Positions 1-9,035 of a DNA stretch of 64,000 bases are shown here, in pieces. Each line of letters starts with the position of its first letter. The stretch's first letter is position 1. The stretch is from JBGFRR01 sp041695045 (GTDB lineage: Bacteria; Bacteroidota; Ignavibacteria; UBA10030). Position numbers and translations under genes: made by a program. The stretch covers positions 22,077 to 86,076 of the forward strand of contig JBGFRR010000128.1 of NCBI GenBank assembly GCA_041695045.1. Direction: 5' to 3'. The notes beneath the pieces were generated by a model that was not told the DNA's origin, ran no database searches, and saw nothing but the letters and a program-made list of their open reading frames with translations.

Positions 1-1
1 C

Positions 2-1957
2 AGCGAGATACGCGATTCGAACCGCCCGCAAAAAGGGATACGCTGTTTCTTTGCCGTGCGGGATACGGTGTTCATCGGTACGGATTTCGGCATTGTGGTG
101 TTCATCCCTTCGCGCTGGACGTTTGGTGATACGTATGCGAACTTCGGGTTTGCGACGCAACCGCGCGTCAACGGCCTGCTCGTGCATCGCAACACCCTCT
201 GGGTAGCGACGGAAGGAGGTATTGCGCGGGCGTCGCTTTCACAATTGAACCTCTCCTCGCCGACGGCGTGGAGCAGATTCCTGACAGGCGCGGGAGCGGC
301 CTCGCGCAACGTGACCTCAGTGAGTGTGTTCAGAGACACGGTGGTCTTTGGCACCGGAACTGGTCTCTGGTATTATGGCGACCCGTTCTATACCAAACCG
401 CAGCAGTTTGAGTTCAAGCACGTCGTTGCTCTTTCCCCAGTCGGGACGTCGCTCTGGGTTCTCATCAACAATGCTCTGGGCTACGCGGTCGAGACCGTAC
501 CATCGCTGGAAGGTACACCCACCGTCTTTGCTTCATCGCCGGAAGAACAGGCAACCGCAATGCTTGTCCGTGGAACATCCGAGCTTTGGGTTGGCACAAC
601 ACGGCAAGGACTTGTGCGGTGGACTGGAACCGCGTGGGAATCCAGGAAGCCCTCAGGTCCAAGATCGAATCTGTTCATCAGCGTCGCTGTCGATGACCGC
701 GGCGCGGTGTGGGGAGCGTCGGGCATTAGCGATCGTGGCAGAGGATTCTATCGCTTCGATCCCACGCTTGAACCGGAGAACCAGTGGAAGAATTTCCACC
801 GTGAGAACTATCCGGTGATGGCATCCGACGACTACTATAAGGTATCGGTGGGCGCCGGGGGTTCGGTATGGGCGAGTGCATGGGGGTATGGAGTGGTGGA
901 GGTTGTGAAGGATACCGTGAGGAGACGCATCCACGCTACGTCCAGACCGAGTCTCGCAGGGGCTGTTCCTGAAGATCCGAATTTTGTCGTCGTCGGCAGT
1001 GTCGTTTCCGATGTATCGGGCGGGACGTGGTTTGTCAATCGGTCGGCAATCAACGGCTTCTATCTTGCCCGGCTGACCGGCGACACAACGATGACCTACT
1101 TTTCGAAGACAGTGTTTCCGGCAGAGGGGCGGCTGACCAACATGGTGGTCGACCGGTTTGGCACGAAGTGGGTTGCAAGCTCCGAGCCGTTTAACAAGCC
1201 TGCAACGGGTCTGGTGTATTTCAATGAGAACCCGGCCATCGTCAGTGGAACGCAAGCGACGAACGGGTGGGGATTACTCACCGCCCCGTCGATTCCGGAC
1301 AACAACGTGCTTGCGCTTGCCCTCGATCAGCATGGCGATGTGTGCGTGGGAACGGATGCAGGAATGGTCTTGATCGTTAACCCCCGTGCGCCGCATGCTT
1401 CCGGTAGTATCAGGACGGTCAGGCCGGTGGTTGGGCAGGTGGTTCAGGCGATCGCCGTCGACGCCGTCAATAATAAATGGGTCGGCACGCGTGAAGGCAT
1501 CGTCGTTACAAGCCCGGACGGCACGTTCTTGCTGCACCACTATACGGTCGAGAGCACAGGAGGCAAGCTGATCGATAACGACATCAGGTCGATTGCCATC
1601 GACCAGCGGCGCGGTATTGTGTACGTGGGAACGGAGAGCGGCCTTTCCAGCCTTGCCATCGGGCCGGTGCAGAGTGCACGCTCATACACGACATTAGAAT
1701 TTGCACCGAACCCGTTCGTGCTTCCCGCAGAGCAGCAACTGGTGATCACCAATCTTGTGCTGAACTCCTCCATCAAAATCCTTTCGTCGAGCGGAGCGCT
1801 GGTGTCGGAATTCTCCGCACAGGGAGGGGGACGCGCGTTCTGGGACGGGAGGGATCGCGACGGGACGTTGGTTCCATCCGGAGTGTATTTTATTGTGGCA
1901 CATGCGGAAAATGGCAATCAGGTTACTACAGGCAAGGTTGCTGTTGTTCGAAAGTGA
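2..1957 (+). CDS. T9SS-sorted beta-propeller protein, 5' end outside window
   Basis: The reading frame is open to the first bases of the window, so the start lies upstream; the first internal GTG at 56 is not a convincing start. About 650 residues are visible. The body is a series of short blocks such as VGTDFGIVVF, WVATEGGIARAS and WVGTTRQGLVRW, the spacing and wording of two-component-regulator-type beta-propeller blades (Reg_prop). The last ~85 residues (APNPF, then SGVYFIVAHAENG and a terminal KVAVVRK) are a type A T9SS C-terminal sorting domain, so the protein is inferred to be exported through the Sec and T9SS pathways and anchored or released at the cell surface. No catalytic domain is visible. 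It is followed after 105 bases by the PUR-like gene. Confidence 0.8.
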   Translation, partial: SEIRDSNRPQKGIRCFFAVRDTVFIGTDFGIVVFIPSRWTFGDTYANFGFATQPRVNGLLVHRNTLWVATEGGIARASLSQLNLSSPTAWSRFLTGAGAASRNVTSVSVFRDTVVFGTGTGLWYYGDPFYTKPQQFEFKHVVALSPVGTSLWVLINNALGYAVETVPSLEGTPTVFASSPEEQATAMLVRGTSELWVGTTRQGLVRWTGTAWESRKPSGPRSNLFISVAVDDRGAVWGASGISDRGRGFYRFDPTLEPENQWKNFHRENYPVMASDDYYKVSVGAGGSVWASAWGYGVVEVVKDTVRRRIHATSRPSLAGAVPEDPNFVVVGSVVSDVSGGTWFVNRSAINGFYLARLTGDTTMTYFSKTVFPAEGRLTNMVVDRFGTKWVASSEPFNKPATGLVYFNENPAIVSGTQATNGWGLLTAPSIPDNNVLALALDQHGDVCVGTDAGMVLIVNPRAPHASGSIRTVRPVVGQVVQAIAVDAVNNKWVGTREGIVVTSPDGTFLLHHYTVESTGGKLIDNDIRSIAIDQRRGIVYVGTESGLSSLAIGPVQSARSYTTLEFAPNPFVLPAEQQLVITNLVLNSSIKILSSSGALVSEFSAQGGGRAFWDGRDRDGTLVPSGVYFIVAHAENGNQVTTGKVAVVRK

Positions 1958-2062
1958 CTGACGGGAGGATTTGTGAATCGAGGTCCGTGACATTGTGTGA
2001 GTCGACGAAGACGTTCACCATCCACAGGATCAACCAGTTACACATACAGGGAGGGTAAGACC

Positions 2063-2359
2063 ATGGAAAACTCGTACAAAGACGAAATCTTCACCAAGCG
2101 TGTGCGGGCCGGCAAGCGCACCTACTTCTTCGATGTCAAGTCGACAAAATCGGAGAAAGACTTCTTCATCACCATCACCGAAAGCAAGCGCGTGGGAGAG
2201 CAGCAGTATGAGAAGCACAAGATCTTTCTGTATAAGGAAGATTTTGAGAAATTCCGTACCGCCCTCGTAGAGACCGTCGTCTACATTCAGGATAACCTGC
2301 TCGAGCCGCAAGCTCCAACCGACGGTGTGATGAATACCGAAGTCGAGAAGTCGTTCTAG
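2063..2359 (+). CDS. PUR-alpha-like nucleic-acid-binding protein (DUF3276)
   Basis: A 98-residue basic protein beginning MENSYKDEIFTKRVRAGKRT and rich in alternating charged and aromatic residues (YFFDVKSTKSEKDFFITITE). This matches the single-PUR-repeat DUF3276 family found across Bacteroidota and spirochaetes; the Borrelia member binds RNA and DNA. The ATG at 2063 is preceded by a purine-rich GGGAGGGTAAGA, so it is preferred over an in-frame upstream start at 1997 that would add 22 unconserved residues. The C-terminal tail is acidic. A strong terminator follows within 35 bases, so the gene is probably monocistronic or the last of its unit. The nucleic-acid-binding role is inferred from the family. 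Confidence 0.8.
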   Translation: MENSYKDEIFTKRVRAGKRTYFFDVKSTKSEKDFFITITESKRVGEQQYEKHKIFLYKEDFEKFRTALVETVVYIQDNLLEPQAPTDGVMNTEVEKSF

Positions 2360-2389
2360 TGAGTCATTGAGAACGGTCGTTTCTTCGTC

Positions 2390-2436
2390 AAGCCCTCCTT
2401 CGGATCTGCCGGATTCGAGAGGAGGGCTTTTTCTTG
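2390..2436 (+). terminator. Rho-independent terminator after the PUR-like gene
   Basis: Perfect 10-bp stem AAGCCCTCCT / AGGAGGGCTT (2390-2399 and 2420-2429) with a 20-base loop, running directly into a TTTTTCTT tract. It separates the PUR-like gene from the fatty-acid operon. Confidence 0.85.
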
Positions 2437-2585
2437 TTGCAATGCGACGTGTGCTGCCGGAATTCTCCTTGACTATCACCCCCCTTTTGGTTATCTTTTG
2501 ACTGCTTTTTCTGAAAAATTGACATCTTTTCTCCGATTTTGCTGGCTGATGTATCAAGCCTCCAGCTCGGTCGGGGGCGCCTCGT

Positions 2586-3095
2586 GTGAGCGAGCTGGTT
2601 ATTAACATATCGCGGTTGTCCCTTGGCGTTCACCGGTACACGCTGGAAACGACGCCGGAAGATATCGGGCTTGACGAGCGGTTTGATGCCGCCATCCGTG
2701 TTGGCGCAACGCTTGAAAAAAGCCCGCGGCAGCTCATGGCAACAGTCGAACTGTCCGCCGAAGGTACGTTCGTCTGCGACCGGTGCCTGGATGATTTTCG
2801 CCGGACGATCATGACGGGGTATGCGATCATGTACGTCATGCACGAACATCCTGTCGAGGGGATCGAAAAGGAGCATGAGGTTCAACGTATTCATCCCGAT
2901 GCGAATATCATCGACCTGGGAGAAGATGTCCGGCAGTATATAATCCTCGCGGTGCCGCAGAAGCAGTTGTGCCGTGAATCCTGTGCTGGGTTATGCCCCA
3001 TGTGCGGTGTCAACAAGAATCACACAACGTGCACGTGTGCTGATGAGGAGATCGACCCCCGCTGGCTTACTCTGAAACAGAAGCTGAAGAATTGA
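2586..3095 (+). CDS. YceD/DUF177 family protein
   Basis: 169 residues, GTG start. It carries the DUF177 layout: an N-terminal beta-rich half, a CDRCLDDF motif in the middle and a cysteine-rich tail (CRESCAGLCPMCG followed by a CTC). In many bacteria this gene sits immediately before rpmF and the plsX/fab genes, as here (27 bases to rpmF). In plants and Escherichia coli, members are linked to 23S rRNA accumulation; that role is family knowledge and not visible here. The clustered cysteines suggest metal binding. The upstream gap contains a TTGACA (2519) without a good -10, so the operon promoter is not resolved. Confidence 0.85.
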   Translation: MSELVINISRLSLGVHRYTLETTPEDIGLDERFDAAIRVGATLEKSPRQLMATVELSAEGTFVCDRCLDDFRRTIMTGYAIMYVMHEHPVEGIEKEHEVQRIHPDANIIDLGEDVRQYIILAVPQKQLCRESCAGLCPMCGVNKNHTTCTCADEEIDPRWLTLKQKLKN

Positions 3096-3122
3096 GACCA
3101 TCGTTTGCAAAGGAACTGATCC

Positions 3123-3305
3123 ATGCCAAACCCGAAACGACGCCATTCCAAGTCACGCAGCCGCAAACGCCGGACCCACTACAAGGCCTCAGCACCCGCG
3201 ACGGCCGAATGCCCTCAATGCCACGAACAGAAACTCCAGCACCGAGCATGCTCTCACTGCGGTTATTACGGCGGGCGCTCCCTGTTTGTGCCGAAGGAAA
3301 GCTGA
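3123..3305 (+). CDS. rpmF: 50S ribosomal protein L32
   Basis: 60 residues with the standard L32 start MPNPKRRHSKSRSRKRR and a zinc-ribbon made of Cys30, Cys33, Cys43 and Cys46 (CPQC, then CSHC). It is therefore the zinc-binding C+ form, not the zinc-independent paralogue. It is a structural protein of the large ribosomal subunit near the peptidyl-transferase region. It lies between DUF177 and plsX, the conserved bacterial order that ties ribosome and lipid synthesis together. Confidence 0.95.
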   Translation: MPNPKRRHSKSRSRKRRTHYKASAPATAECPQCHEQKLQHRACSHCGYYGGRSLFVPKES

Positions 3306-3454
3306 GATTGCCCAAAAGAGGTGAGCGACGCACACCACGGTGTTCCTCTACGTGTGTTCAGTCAATCCAAGAGAACCAGTCAAGTCCCGAAGAAAAACGT
3401 TTCGCCCCGTCGGTCATGCTTGCACTGTACTGATGAGTTTGTAGCGGCAATGCC

Positions 3455-4507
3455 ATGAGCCCAGAGCGAAAACTCAAGATTGTTGTTGATGCGATGGGGG
3501 GTGATTACGCCCCCGCCAACGAAGTGCTCGGCGCCCTTGCCGCGCTTGAGGAGCAGGCAGGAGAGTTTGAAATCATCCTGGTAGGAAACGAGCAGGAGAT
3601 TCGCAAGAACCTCGCCGCGGCCAATGCCGCGGGAGCGGCATGCTCGGTGGTGCATGCCTCCGAGGTGGTGACGATGGAGGATTCACCAACAGCTGCGCTG
3701 AAGCACAAGAAGGACTCTTCCCTCGCTGTTGGGATGCGGCTCCATCGGGATGGTGAAGCAGACGCATTTGTGAGTGCGGGCAACACAGGCGCCGTACTTT
3801 CTGCATCGACGCTCATCCTCGGACGCGTTCGCGGCGTGAGCCGTCCGACGATTGGAGCGTTCTTTCCGTCTGAAACCGGCGTCTGCTTGCTACTCGATGC
3901 CGGTACGAATGTCGATTGCCGCCCCCAGCATCTCTATGAGTTTGCCGTCATGGGAAGCATCTATGCCAAGACGGTGATCAAGTATCATGACCCTACGGTT
4001 GGTCTTCTCAATGTTGGTGAAGAGGAGAAGAAGGGAACCGAAGTGGTGCAAGAAACCTACAGGATGCTGAAGGCAAGCCGATTGAATTTTATCGGCAATG
4101 TTGAGGGGCGGGACATTCTGAGAGGGAAGGCCCAGGTCGTTGTGTGCGATGGGTTTGTGGGAAATGTTGTGCTGAAGTTCGGGGAAAGCGTCCCCGGATT
4201 CCTGAAAAGCAGACTCCGGTCGTATGCAGAGAAAGACATCGTGCGAAAATTGCTTGTGGGATTGATGAGACGGCCGTTGAGATCATCGCTGTCCGATATG
4301 GACTATGAAGAGCATGGCGGTGTGCCGGTGCTCGGCGTGAACGGCGTCTCCATCATCGGACACGGCGGCTCTTCTCCGAAGGCAGTCAAGAATATGATTC
4401 TCAAAGCAGTCGAAGTCGCACGTGTGCAACTCAACAGGTGCATAGAAGAAGCGCTTGCGGAGTATGCTCCCCCTGTCGCAGCGCCGTCGTTGGACACTGC
4501 TGGATAG
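3455..4507 (+). CDS. plsX: phosphate acyltransferase PlsX
   Basis: 350 residues, the usual PlsX length, starting with KIVVDAMGGDYAPANEVLGA. Further family blocks are SVVHASEVVTMEDSPTAALK, FVSAGNTGAV and NVEGRDILRG. PlsX converts acyl-ACP and inorganic phosphate to acyl-phosphate plus ACP, the donor for PlsY in phospholipid synthesis; it is a peripheral membrane enzyme. The start at 3455 is the one giving the canonical N-terminus. It is followed 22 bases later by fabH, in the typical order. Confidence 0.95.
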   Translation: MSPERKLKIVVDAMGGDYAPANEVLGALAALEEQAGEFEIILVGNEQEIRKNLAAANAAGAACSVVHASEVVTMEDSPTAALKHKKDSSLAVGMRLHRDGEADAFVSAGNTGAVLSASTLILGRVRGVSRPTIGAFFPSETGVCLLLDAGTNVDCRPQHLYEFAVMGSIYAKTVIKYHDPTVGLLNVGEEEKKGTEVVQETYRMLKASRLNFIGNVEGRDILRGKAQVVVCDGFVGNVVLKFGESVPGFLKSRLRSYAEKDIVRKLLVGLMRRPLRSSLSDMDYEEHGGVPVLGVNGVSIIGHGGSSPKAVKNMILKAVEVARVQLNRCIEEALAEYAPPVAAPSLDTAG

Positions 4508-4529
4508 CACGAGAAGGATTGTTGCCCCA

Positions 4530-5540
4530 ATGGGAAAACGTCGAGCTACCGTCACTGCTGTCGGCCACTATGTTCCGGAAAAAGTCCTGAGCAACAAGGA
4601 CCTGGAAACAATGGTCGACACGAGCGACGAATGGATTCGCACCCGCACCGGTATTGTCGAGCGCCGCATTCTTGAGAAGGGCGCAACCTCCGACCTCTGC
4701 GTCAAAGCCATCGAGCACCTGCTCTCCAACCGAACAATCGACCCCACGGAAATCGAAGTCATCATCGTCGCTACCGTTACTCCCGATATGCTGTTCCCGG
4801 CGACGGCGTGCATCGTTCAAGACAAGATCGGTGCGGGCAAAGCGTGGGGGTTCGACCTTTCGGCAGCGTGCTCGGGTTTTCTTTATGCGCTCACGGTTGG
4901 GGCGCAGCTGATTGAGAGCGGCACGTACTCGAAGGTCATCGTCGTTGGCGGGGATAAGATGAGCAGCATTGTCGACTACACCGACCGCAACAACTGCATC
5001 CTGTTTGGTGATGCCGCGGGCGCAGTGCTCTTGGAACCGAGCGACGACCCCGAGTACGGTCTTATCGACCATAAGCTGTATTGCGATGGCTCGGGCGGCG
5101 CTTATCTGTACATGAAAGGCGGCGGCAGTTTGTATCCGGCATCGCACGAGACGGTCGATAAACGGATGCACTTCATCTATCAAGATGGGAAGGCTGTCTT
5201 CAAAGTCGCCGTCATCGGGATGGCCGAGGTTTCTGCCGAGATCATTGAACGCAACAATCTTACAGCCGAAGACATCGCGTGGTTGGTTCCTCATCAGGCG
5301 AACATGCGCATCATCGACGCAACGGCGGAGCGCATGGGGCTTGACCGGTCGAAAGTGATGATCAACATCGACAAGTACGGGAACACGACCGCCGCCACGA
5401 TTCCGCTCTGCTTGTCCGAGTGGTGGCATTGTGGACGATTACGAAGAGGACAGAACATCGTACTGGCGAGTTTCGGCGCCGGCTACACGTGGGGCGCTGT
5501 ACTGATCAAGTGGTCGTTGGAGAATCCTGCGAAGACTTAA
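4530..5540 (+). CDS. fabH: beta-ketoacyl-ACP synthase III (FabH)
   Basis: 336 residues. The condensing-enzyme triad can be read directly: Cys114 in AACSGFLYAL, His255 in VPHQAN and Asn285 in KYGNTTAATIPL. FabH joins acetyl-CoA (or another acyl-CoA primer) to malonyl-ACP and so starts each fatty acid chain. The ATG at 4530 (purine-rich GAGAAGGA upstream) is preferred to an upstream in-frame ATG at 4455 that overlaps the end of plsX. After Asn285 the sequence reads LCLSEWWHCGRLRRGQNI, slightly different from the common LALxExxxxGRI, but the frame is intact. Confidence 0.95.
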   Translation: MGKRRATVTAVGHYVPEKVLSNKDLETMVDTSDEWIRTRTGIVERRILEKGATSDLCVKAIEHLLSNRTIDPTEIEVIIVATVTPDMLFPATACIVQDKIGAGKAWGFDLSAACSGFLYALTVGAQLIESGTYSKVIVVGGDKMSSIVDYTDRNNCILFGDAAGAVLLEPSDDPEYGLIDHKLYCDGSGGAYLYMKGGGSLYPASHETVDKRMHFIYQDGKAVFKVAVIGMAEVSAEIIERNNLTAEDIAWLVPHQANMRIIDATAERMGLDRSKVMINIDKYGNTTAATIPLCLSEWWHCGRLRRGQNIVLASFGAGYTWGAVLIKWSLENPAKT

Positions 5541-5546
5541 CCTGAA

Positions 5547-5663
5547 ATGATGTCCCGAGTCAAACACGAAGTTGTTGCGATGGTCCAAGCCTTGCCGGAT
5601 GAAGCGATGTACGATGAAATCATGGCGGAACAGTATTTCCGGCAACGCGTTGGTTTTTCATAA
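5547..5663 (+). pseudogene. antitoxin-like remnant (38 codons)
   Basis: A short frame, ATG ATG to TAA, encoding MMSRVKHEVVAMVQALPDEA followed by MYDEIMAEQYFRQRVG. The pattern V..MVxALPDDATxxDIMxELYFRQKV is familiar from the N-terminal half of small antitoxin-like proteins that usually continue another 30-40 residues (DxGLxxLDEGKxxxHEEV). Here it stops after FRQRVGFS, so I read it as a C-terminally truncated remnant. No toxin gene follows; fabD begins 24 bases later. The call is from pattern memory, so the family name is tentative, but a translated short ORF is also possible. Confidence 0.5.
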
Positions 5664-5687
5664 CTATCTCGTTACACTATCTCATAG

Positions 5688-6599
5688 ATGAGCGTAACGG
5701 CTTTCGTTTTTCCCGGTCAGGGGTCCCAATATGTAGGAATGGGCAAGGACCTGTATGATCAGAGTCATGCAGCACGAACACTGTTTGAGCAAGCCGACCG
5801 GATCGTCGGCGTGCCGCTGAGCAAGATTTGTTTTGAAGGGCCGGAGGACGAGCTGAAGCAAACCAGGAATACGCAGCCGGCAATTTTCGTCCACAGCGTT
5901 ATCCTCACCCGGCTCTATCGTGGAACGCCGCCCGCAATGGCGGCTGGGCACTCCCTCGGTGAATACTCAGCCCTCGTTGCAGCCGGCGCATTGACATTCG
6001 AAGATGGCTTGCGACTGGTTCGCTTGCGCGGCGAGTTGATGCAGCGCGCGGGAACCGAAAACCCCGGCACCATGGCCGCGGTGATCGGCCTGCAGCCCGA
6101 AGTTGTCGATGACGTGTGCCGAAAGGCATCAAGGGACGGAATTGTCCAGGCGGCCAACTTCAACAGCCCCGGTCAGGTGGTTATCTCTGGCTCCGTCGCG
6201 GGCGTGCAGAAGGCGATGGAATTGGCCAAGGAGCACGGTGCCAAACTCGTGAAGGAACTGCCTGTGAGTGGCGCGTTTCATTCGCCACTCATGGCGTCGG
6301 CAAAGGAAGGTCTTCGCGCTGCGCTCGAAGAGGCGGATGTTCGCGATGCCGCAATACCGGTCTATGCAAACGTTACCGCAAAGCCTGTTCAGAAGGCGGA
6401 AGAGATTCGAACACTGCTGCACGAGCAAATCACCAGCCCGGTTCGGTGGGAAGAGACCATTCTCAACATGGTTGCGGACGGAGCCGTGAAGTTCGTCGAG
6501 GTCGGCCCGGGTAAAGTGCTGCAGGGGCTCGTGAAACGAATTGCTTCAGCAGGAGAAGTGTCCGGCGTCGAGCGGTATCAGGACGTTGCGCAGGCTTAG
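5688..6599 (+). CDS. fabD: malonyl-CoA:ACP transacylase (FabD)
   Basis: 303 residues, the usual length. The N-terminal FPGQGSQYVGMGKDLYD block, the nucleophile Ser89 in GHSLGEYSAL and the catalytic His198 in SGAFHSPLM are all present. FabD transfers malonyl from CoA to the phosphopantetheine of ACP and supplies the extender for FabH and FabF. It sits between fabH and fabG in the fab operon; fabG starts 19 bases after its stop. Nothing unusual was seen. Confidence 0.96.
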   Translation: MSVTAFVFPGQGSQYVGMGKDLYDQSHAARTLFEQADRIVGVPLSKICFEGPEDELKQTRNTQPAIFVHSVILTRLYRGTPPAMAAGHSLGEYSALVAAGALTFEDGLRLVRLRGELMQRAGTENPGTMAAVIGLQPEVVDDVCRKASRDGIVQAANFNSPGQVVISGSVAGVQKAMELAKEHGAKLVKELPVSGAFHSPLMASAKEGLRAALEEADVRDAAIPVYANVTAKPVQKAEEIRTLLHEQITSPVRWEETILNMVADGAVKFVEVGPGKVLQGLVKRIASAGEVSGVERYQDVAQA

Positions 6600-6618
6600 T
6601 AGAAAGGCACACGAACCG

Positions 6619-7365
6619 ATGGCTGTCTTGCAGGGTCATGTCGCACTTGTTACCGGAGGCTCACGCGGGATCGGGAGAGCGATTGCGCTCGCGTTCGCCG
6701 ATGAAGGATGCAGTGTGGCATTCACCTACAAGAGTGCAAGCTCGGCTGCGGACGAAGTGGTGAAGGCGATTGAAGCCAAAGGCCGGCGAACGCTGGCGAT
6801 TCAGTCGGATGCAAAGCAGTTCGACGATGCCGCCAAGGTGGTCGAGCAGGTCATAGCGCGGTTCCAACGGCTGGACATCCTCGTGAACAATGCCGGCATT
6901 ACGCGAGACACTCTGCTCTTACGAATGTCCGAGCAAGACTGGGATGAGGTCATCGAGACGAACCTCAAGAGCGCGTTCAATTTTTCGAAAGCGGCCTGCA
7001 AGCCGATGATGAGCCAGCGCCGGGGAAGGATCGTGAACATGAGCTCCATCGCCGGTATCGTTGGGAATCCGGGCCAGACGAACTATGCAGCGGCCAAAGC
7101 CGGCATGATCGGGATGACGAAAACACTTGCAAAAGAATTAGCATCCCGTAATATTCTTGTCAACGCCGTTGCCCCCGGCTTCGTGGATACGGACATGACG
7201 CAGAAACTCAACGAGCAGCAGCGCGAGGCGTTGTTGAGCCTTGTCCCTCTCAAACGCATGGGCACACCGTCCGAAATTGCAAGCGTTGTTGTGTTCCTCA
7301 GTTCACCCGCATCCAGCTACATGACCGGACAAGTCCTCTGTGTGGATGGCGGTATGGTGATGTAA
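6619..7365 (+). CDS. fabG: 3-oxoacyl-ACP reductase (FabG)
   Basis: 248 residues, a classical short-chain dehydrogenase. The N-terminal nucleotide loop is TGGSRGIGRAIA, followed by NNAG (NILVNNAG-type) and the catalytic Ser143, Tyr156 and Lys160 (YAAAK). It reduces beta-ketoacyl-ACP with NADPH. The ATG at 6619 is used because it gives the canonical N-terminus; an in-frame upstream start at 6541 lies inside fabD and encodes unrelated residues. acpP follows 37 bases on, behind an AAGGAG ribosome site. Confidence 0.95.
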   Translation: MAVLQGHVALVTGGSRGIGRAIALAFADEGCSVAFTYKSASSAADEVVKAIEAKGRRTLAIQSDAKQFDDAAKVVEQVIARFQRLDILVNNAGITRDTLLLRMSEQDWDEVIETNLKSAFNFSKAACKPMMSQRRGRIVNMSSIAGIVGNPGQTNYAAAKAGMIGMTKTLAKELASRNILVNAVAPGFVDTDMTQKLNEQQREALLSLVPLKRMGTPSEIASVVVFLSSPASSYMTGQVLCVDGGMVM

Positions 7366-7402
7366 CTGTTCTCACATCCAACTTACAGTAAGGAGACCTC
7401 TT

Positions 7403-7642
7403 ATGGCAGAAGTCGATGCGAAGATCAAAGAAATCATCGTGAACAAGCTTGGGGTTGATGAATCCCAGATCACCCCGGAAGCTTCCTTTACGAACGATCT
7501 CGGTGCCGATTCCCTCGACACCGTCGAGCTCGTAATGGAATTTGAGAAGGCGTTCAACGTTCAGATTCCGGACGAGGATGCCGAGAAGATTGCAACCGTC
7601 GGCGATGCCATTAAGTACATGCAGTCCAAGCTCGGAACGTAA
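7403..7642 (+). CDS. acpP: acyl carrier protein
   Basis: 79 residues, strongly acidic, with the phosphopantetheine attachment Ser37 in GADSLDTVELVMEFE. It carries the growing acyl chain for all Fab enzymes and PlsX. The AAGGAGACC sequence about 8 bases before the ATG is a clear Shine-Dalgarno, stronger than those of its neighbours, as expected for an abundant protein. Confidence 0.97.
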   Translation: MAEVDAKIKEIIVNKLGVDESQITPEASFTNDLGADSLDTVELVMEFEKAFNVQIPDEDAEKIATVGDAIKYMQSKLGT

Positions 7643-7745
7643 CCTGCCTGCGGCGGGTAGAGCGCTGTCGTTGAGAACGGGCACTGCGGGCGCAGAGCGT
7701 CTCCGCAACGCCCACGCATGCACGATTACACGAGGATGATCCATT

Positions 7746-9005
7746 ATGGCCTTTCATGGACAGGGACGGCGAGTTGTGGTGACAGGGATGGGTGCCGTAA
7801 CACCGCTCGGCCTAACGGTTGATGAGTACTGGAACAATCTGCTTGCCGGCAAAAGTGGCGTTGGACTCATCACCGCGTTCGATGCGTCCGGCTACGATAC
7901 GAAGTTTGCCGCAGAGCTGAAGGGCTTCGATCCGCTCCGATACATGGATCGAAAGCTCGCACAGCGGTGCGACCCGTTCACACAGTACGCATTGGCTTCA
8001 ACCGACATGGCAATGACCGACTGCGGGTTGAATTTGGAGAAGGAGGATCGCGAGAGAATCGGCGTCATCGTCGGTTCCGGTATCGGCGGAATGGGAACCT
8101 ACCACAAGCAGCAGGAGACGATCTGGGATAGCAAAGGCCCGCACCGGATCAGCCCGTTCTTCATCCCGATGATGATCGCCGATATTGCCGCGGGCCGCAT
8201 CTCCATGCGCTACGGTCTCAAAGGGCCGAATTATGCCACAACATCGGCGTGTGCGACAGCGTCGCATGCGATCGGTGATGCATTCATCCTCATCCAGCGC
8301 GGTGACGCCGACGTCATGGTAACGGGCGGAGCGGAAGCACCGATCTGTCCGATGGGCGTGGGGGGATTCAACGCCATGAAGGCTCTCTCCATGCGCAACG
8401 ATGCACCGGAAAAAGCCAGCCGGCCGTTCGACAAGGACCGCGATGGCTTTGTGATGGGGGAAGGAAGCGCCATTCTCATTCTGGAAGAATTGGAGCACGC
8501 CCGCAAACGCGGGGCGAAGATGTACGCGGAACTTGCAGGACTCGGCTTCACTGCCGATGCGCATCACATCACCGAGCCTGCGCCCGGCGGTGAGGGAGCG
8601 GTGCGGTCGATGCGCCTCGCCATCAAAGACGCCGGCCTGCAACCCGAAGACGTTCAGTACATCAACACCCACGGCACATCGACGCCGATAGGCGACAAGA
8701 GTGAAACCACCGCGATCAAGACGGTGTTCGGCCAGCACGCATACACGATGGCGGTCAACTCCACAAAATCCATGATCGGCCACTTGCTCGGCGCTGCCGG
8801 AGCGGTGGAAGCCGTGGCAACCATTTTGTCGATCGTGCACAACAAAGTCCACCCGACGATCAATCAGGACACACCAGACCCCGAGTGCGACTTGAACTAT
8901 ATTCCAAACCGTGCACAGGATTGGGAGATTCACGCGGCAATCAGTAACACATTCGGGTTTGGTGGCCACAACGCCTCGTTGTTGTTCCGCAAACTCGTCA
9001 ACTAA
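7746..9005 (+). CDS. fabF: beta-ketoacyl-ACP synthase II (FabF)
   Basis: 419 residues. The elongating condensing-enzyme triad is visible as Cys169 (TSACATASHAIG), His309 (INTHGTST) and His346 (KSMIGHLLGAAG), with the GFGGHN glycine-rich loop near the C-terminus. It condenses acyl-ACP with malonyl-ACP. The 103-base gap after acpP contains a CCTGCGGCGGG motif but no separate promoter that I can support. rnc follows in the usual fabF-rnc order. Confidence 0.96.
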   Translation: MAFHGQGRRVVVTGMGAVTPLGLTVDEYWNNLLAGKSGVGLITAFDASGYDTKFAAELKGFDPLRYMDRKLAQRCDPFTQYALASTDMAMTDCGLNLEKEDRERIGVIVGSGIGGMGTYHKQQETIWDSKGPHRISPFFIPMMIADIAAGRISMRYGLKGPNYATTSACATASHAIGDAFILIQRGDADVMVTGGAEAPICPMGVGGFNAMKALSMRNDAPEKASRPFDKDRDGFVMGEGSAILILEELEHARKRGAKMYAELAGLGFTADAHHITEPAPGGEGAVRSMRLAIKDAGLQPEDVQYINTHGTSTPIGDKSETTAIKTVFGQHAYTMAVNSTKSMIGHLLGAAGAVEAVATILSIVHNKVHPTINQDTPDPECDLNYIPNRAQDWEIHAAISNTFGFGGHNASLLFRKLVN

Positions 9006-9035
9006 CGGCGGGTTGCACGGGGGTTGGAGTGAACC

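Noticed and set aside
2519..2550. TTGACA upstream of DUF177 as operon promoter
   Set aside because: No acceptable -10 at 16-18 bases and no TAnnTTTG element; left uncalled.
4431..5429. 332-codon minus-strand frame over fabH
   Set aside because: Antisense shadow; fabH has its full catalytic triad in the plus frame.
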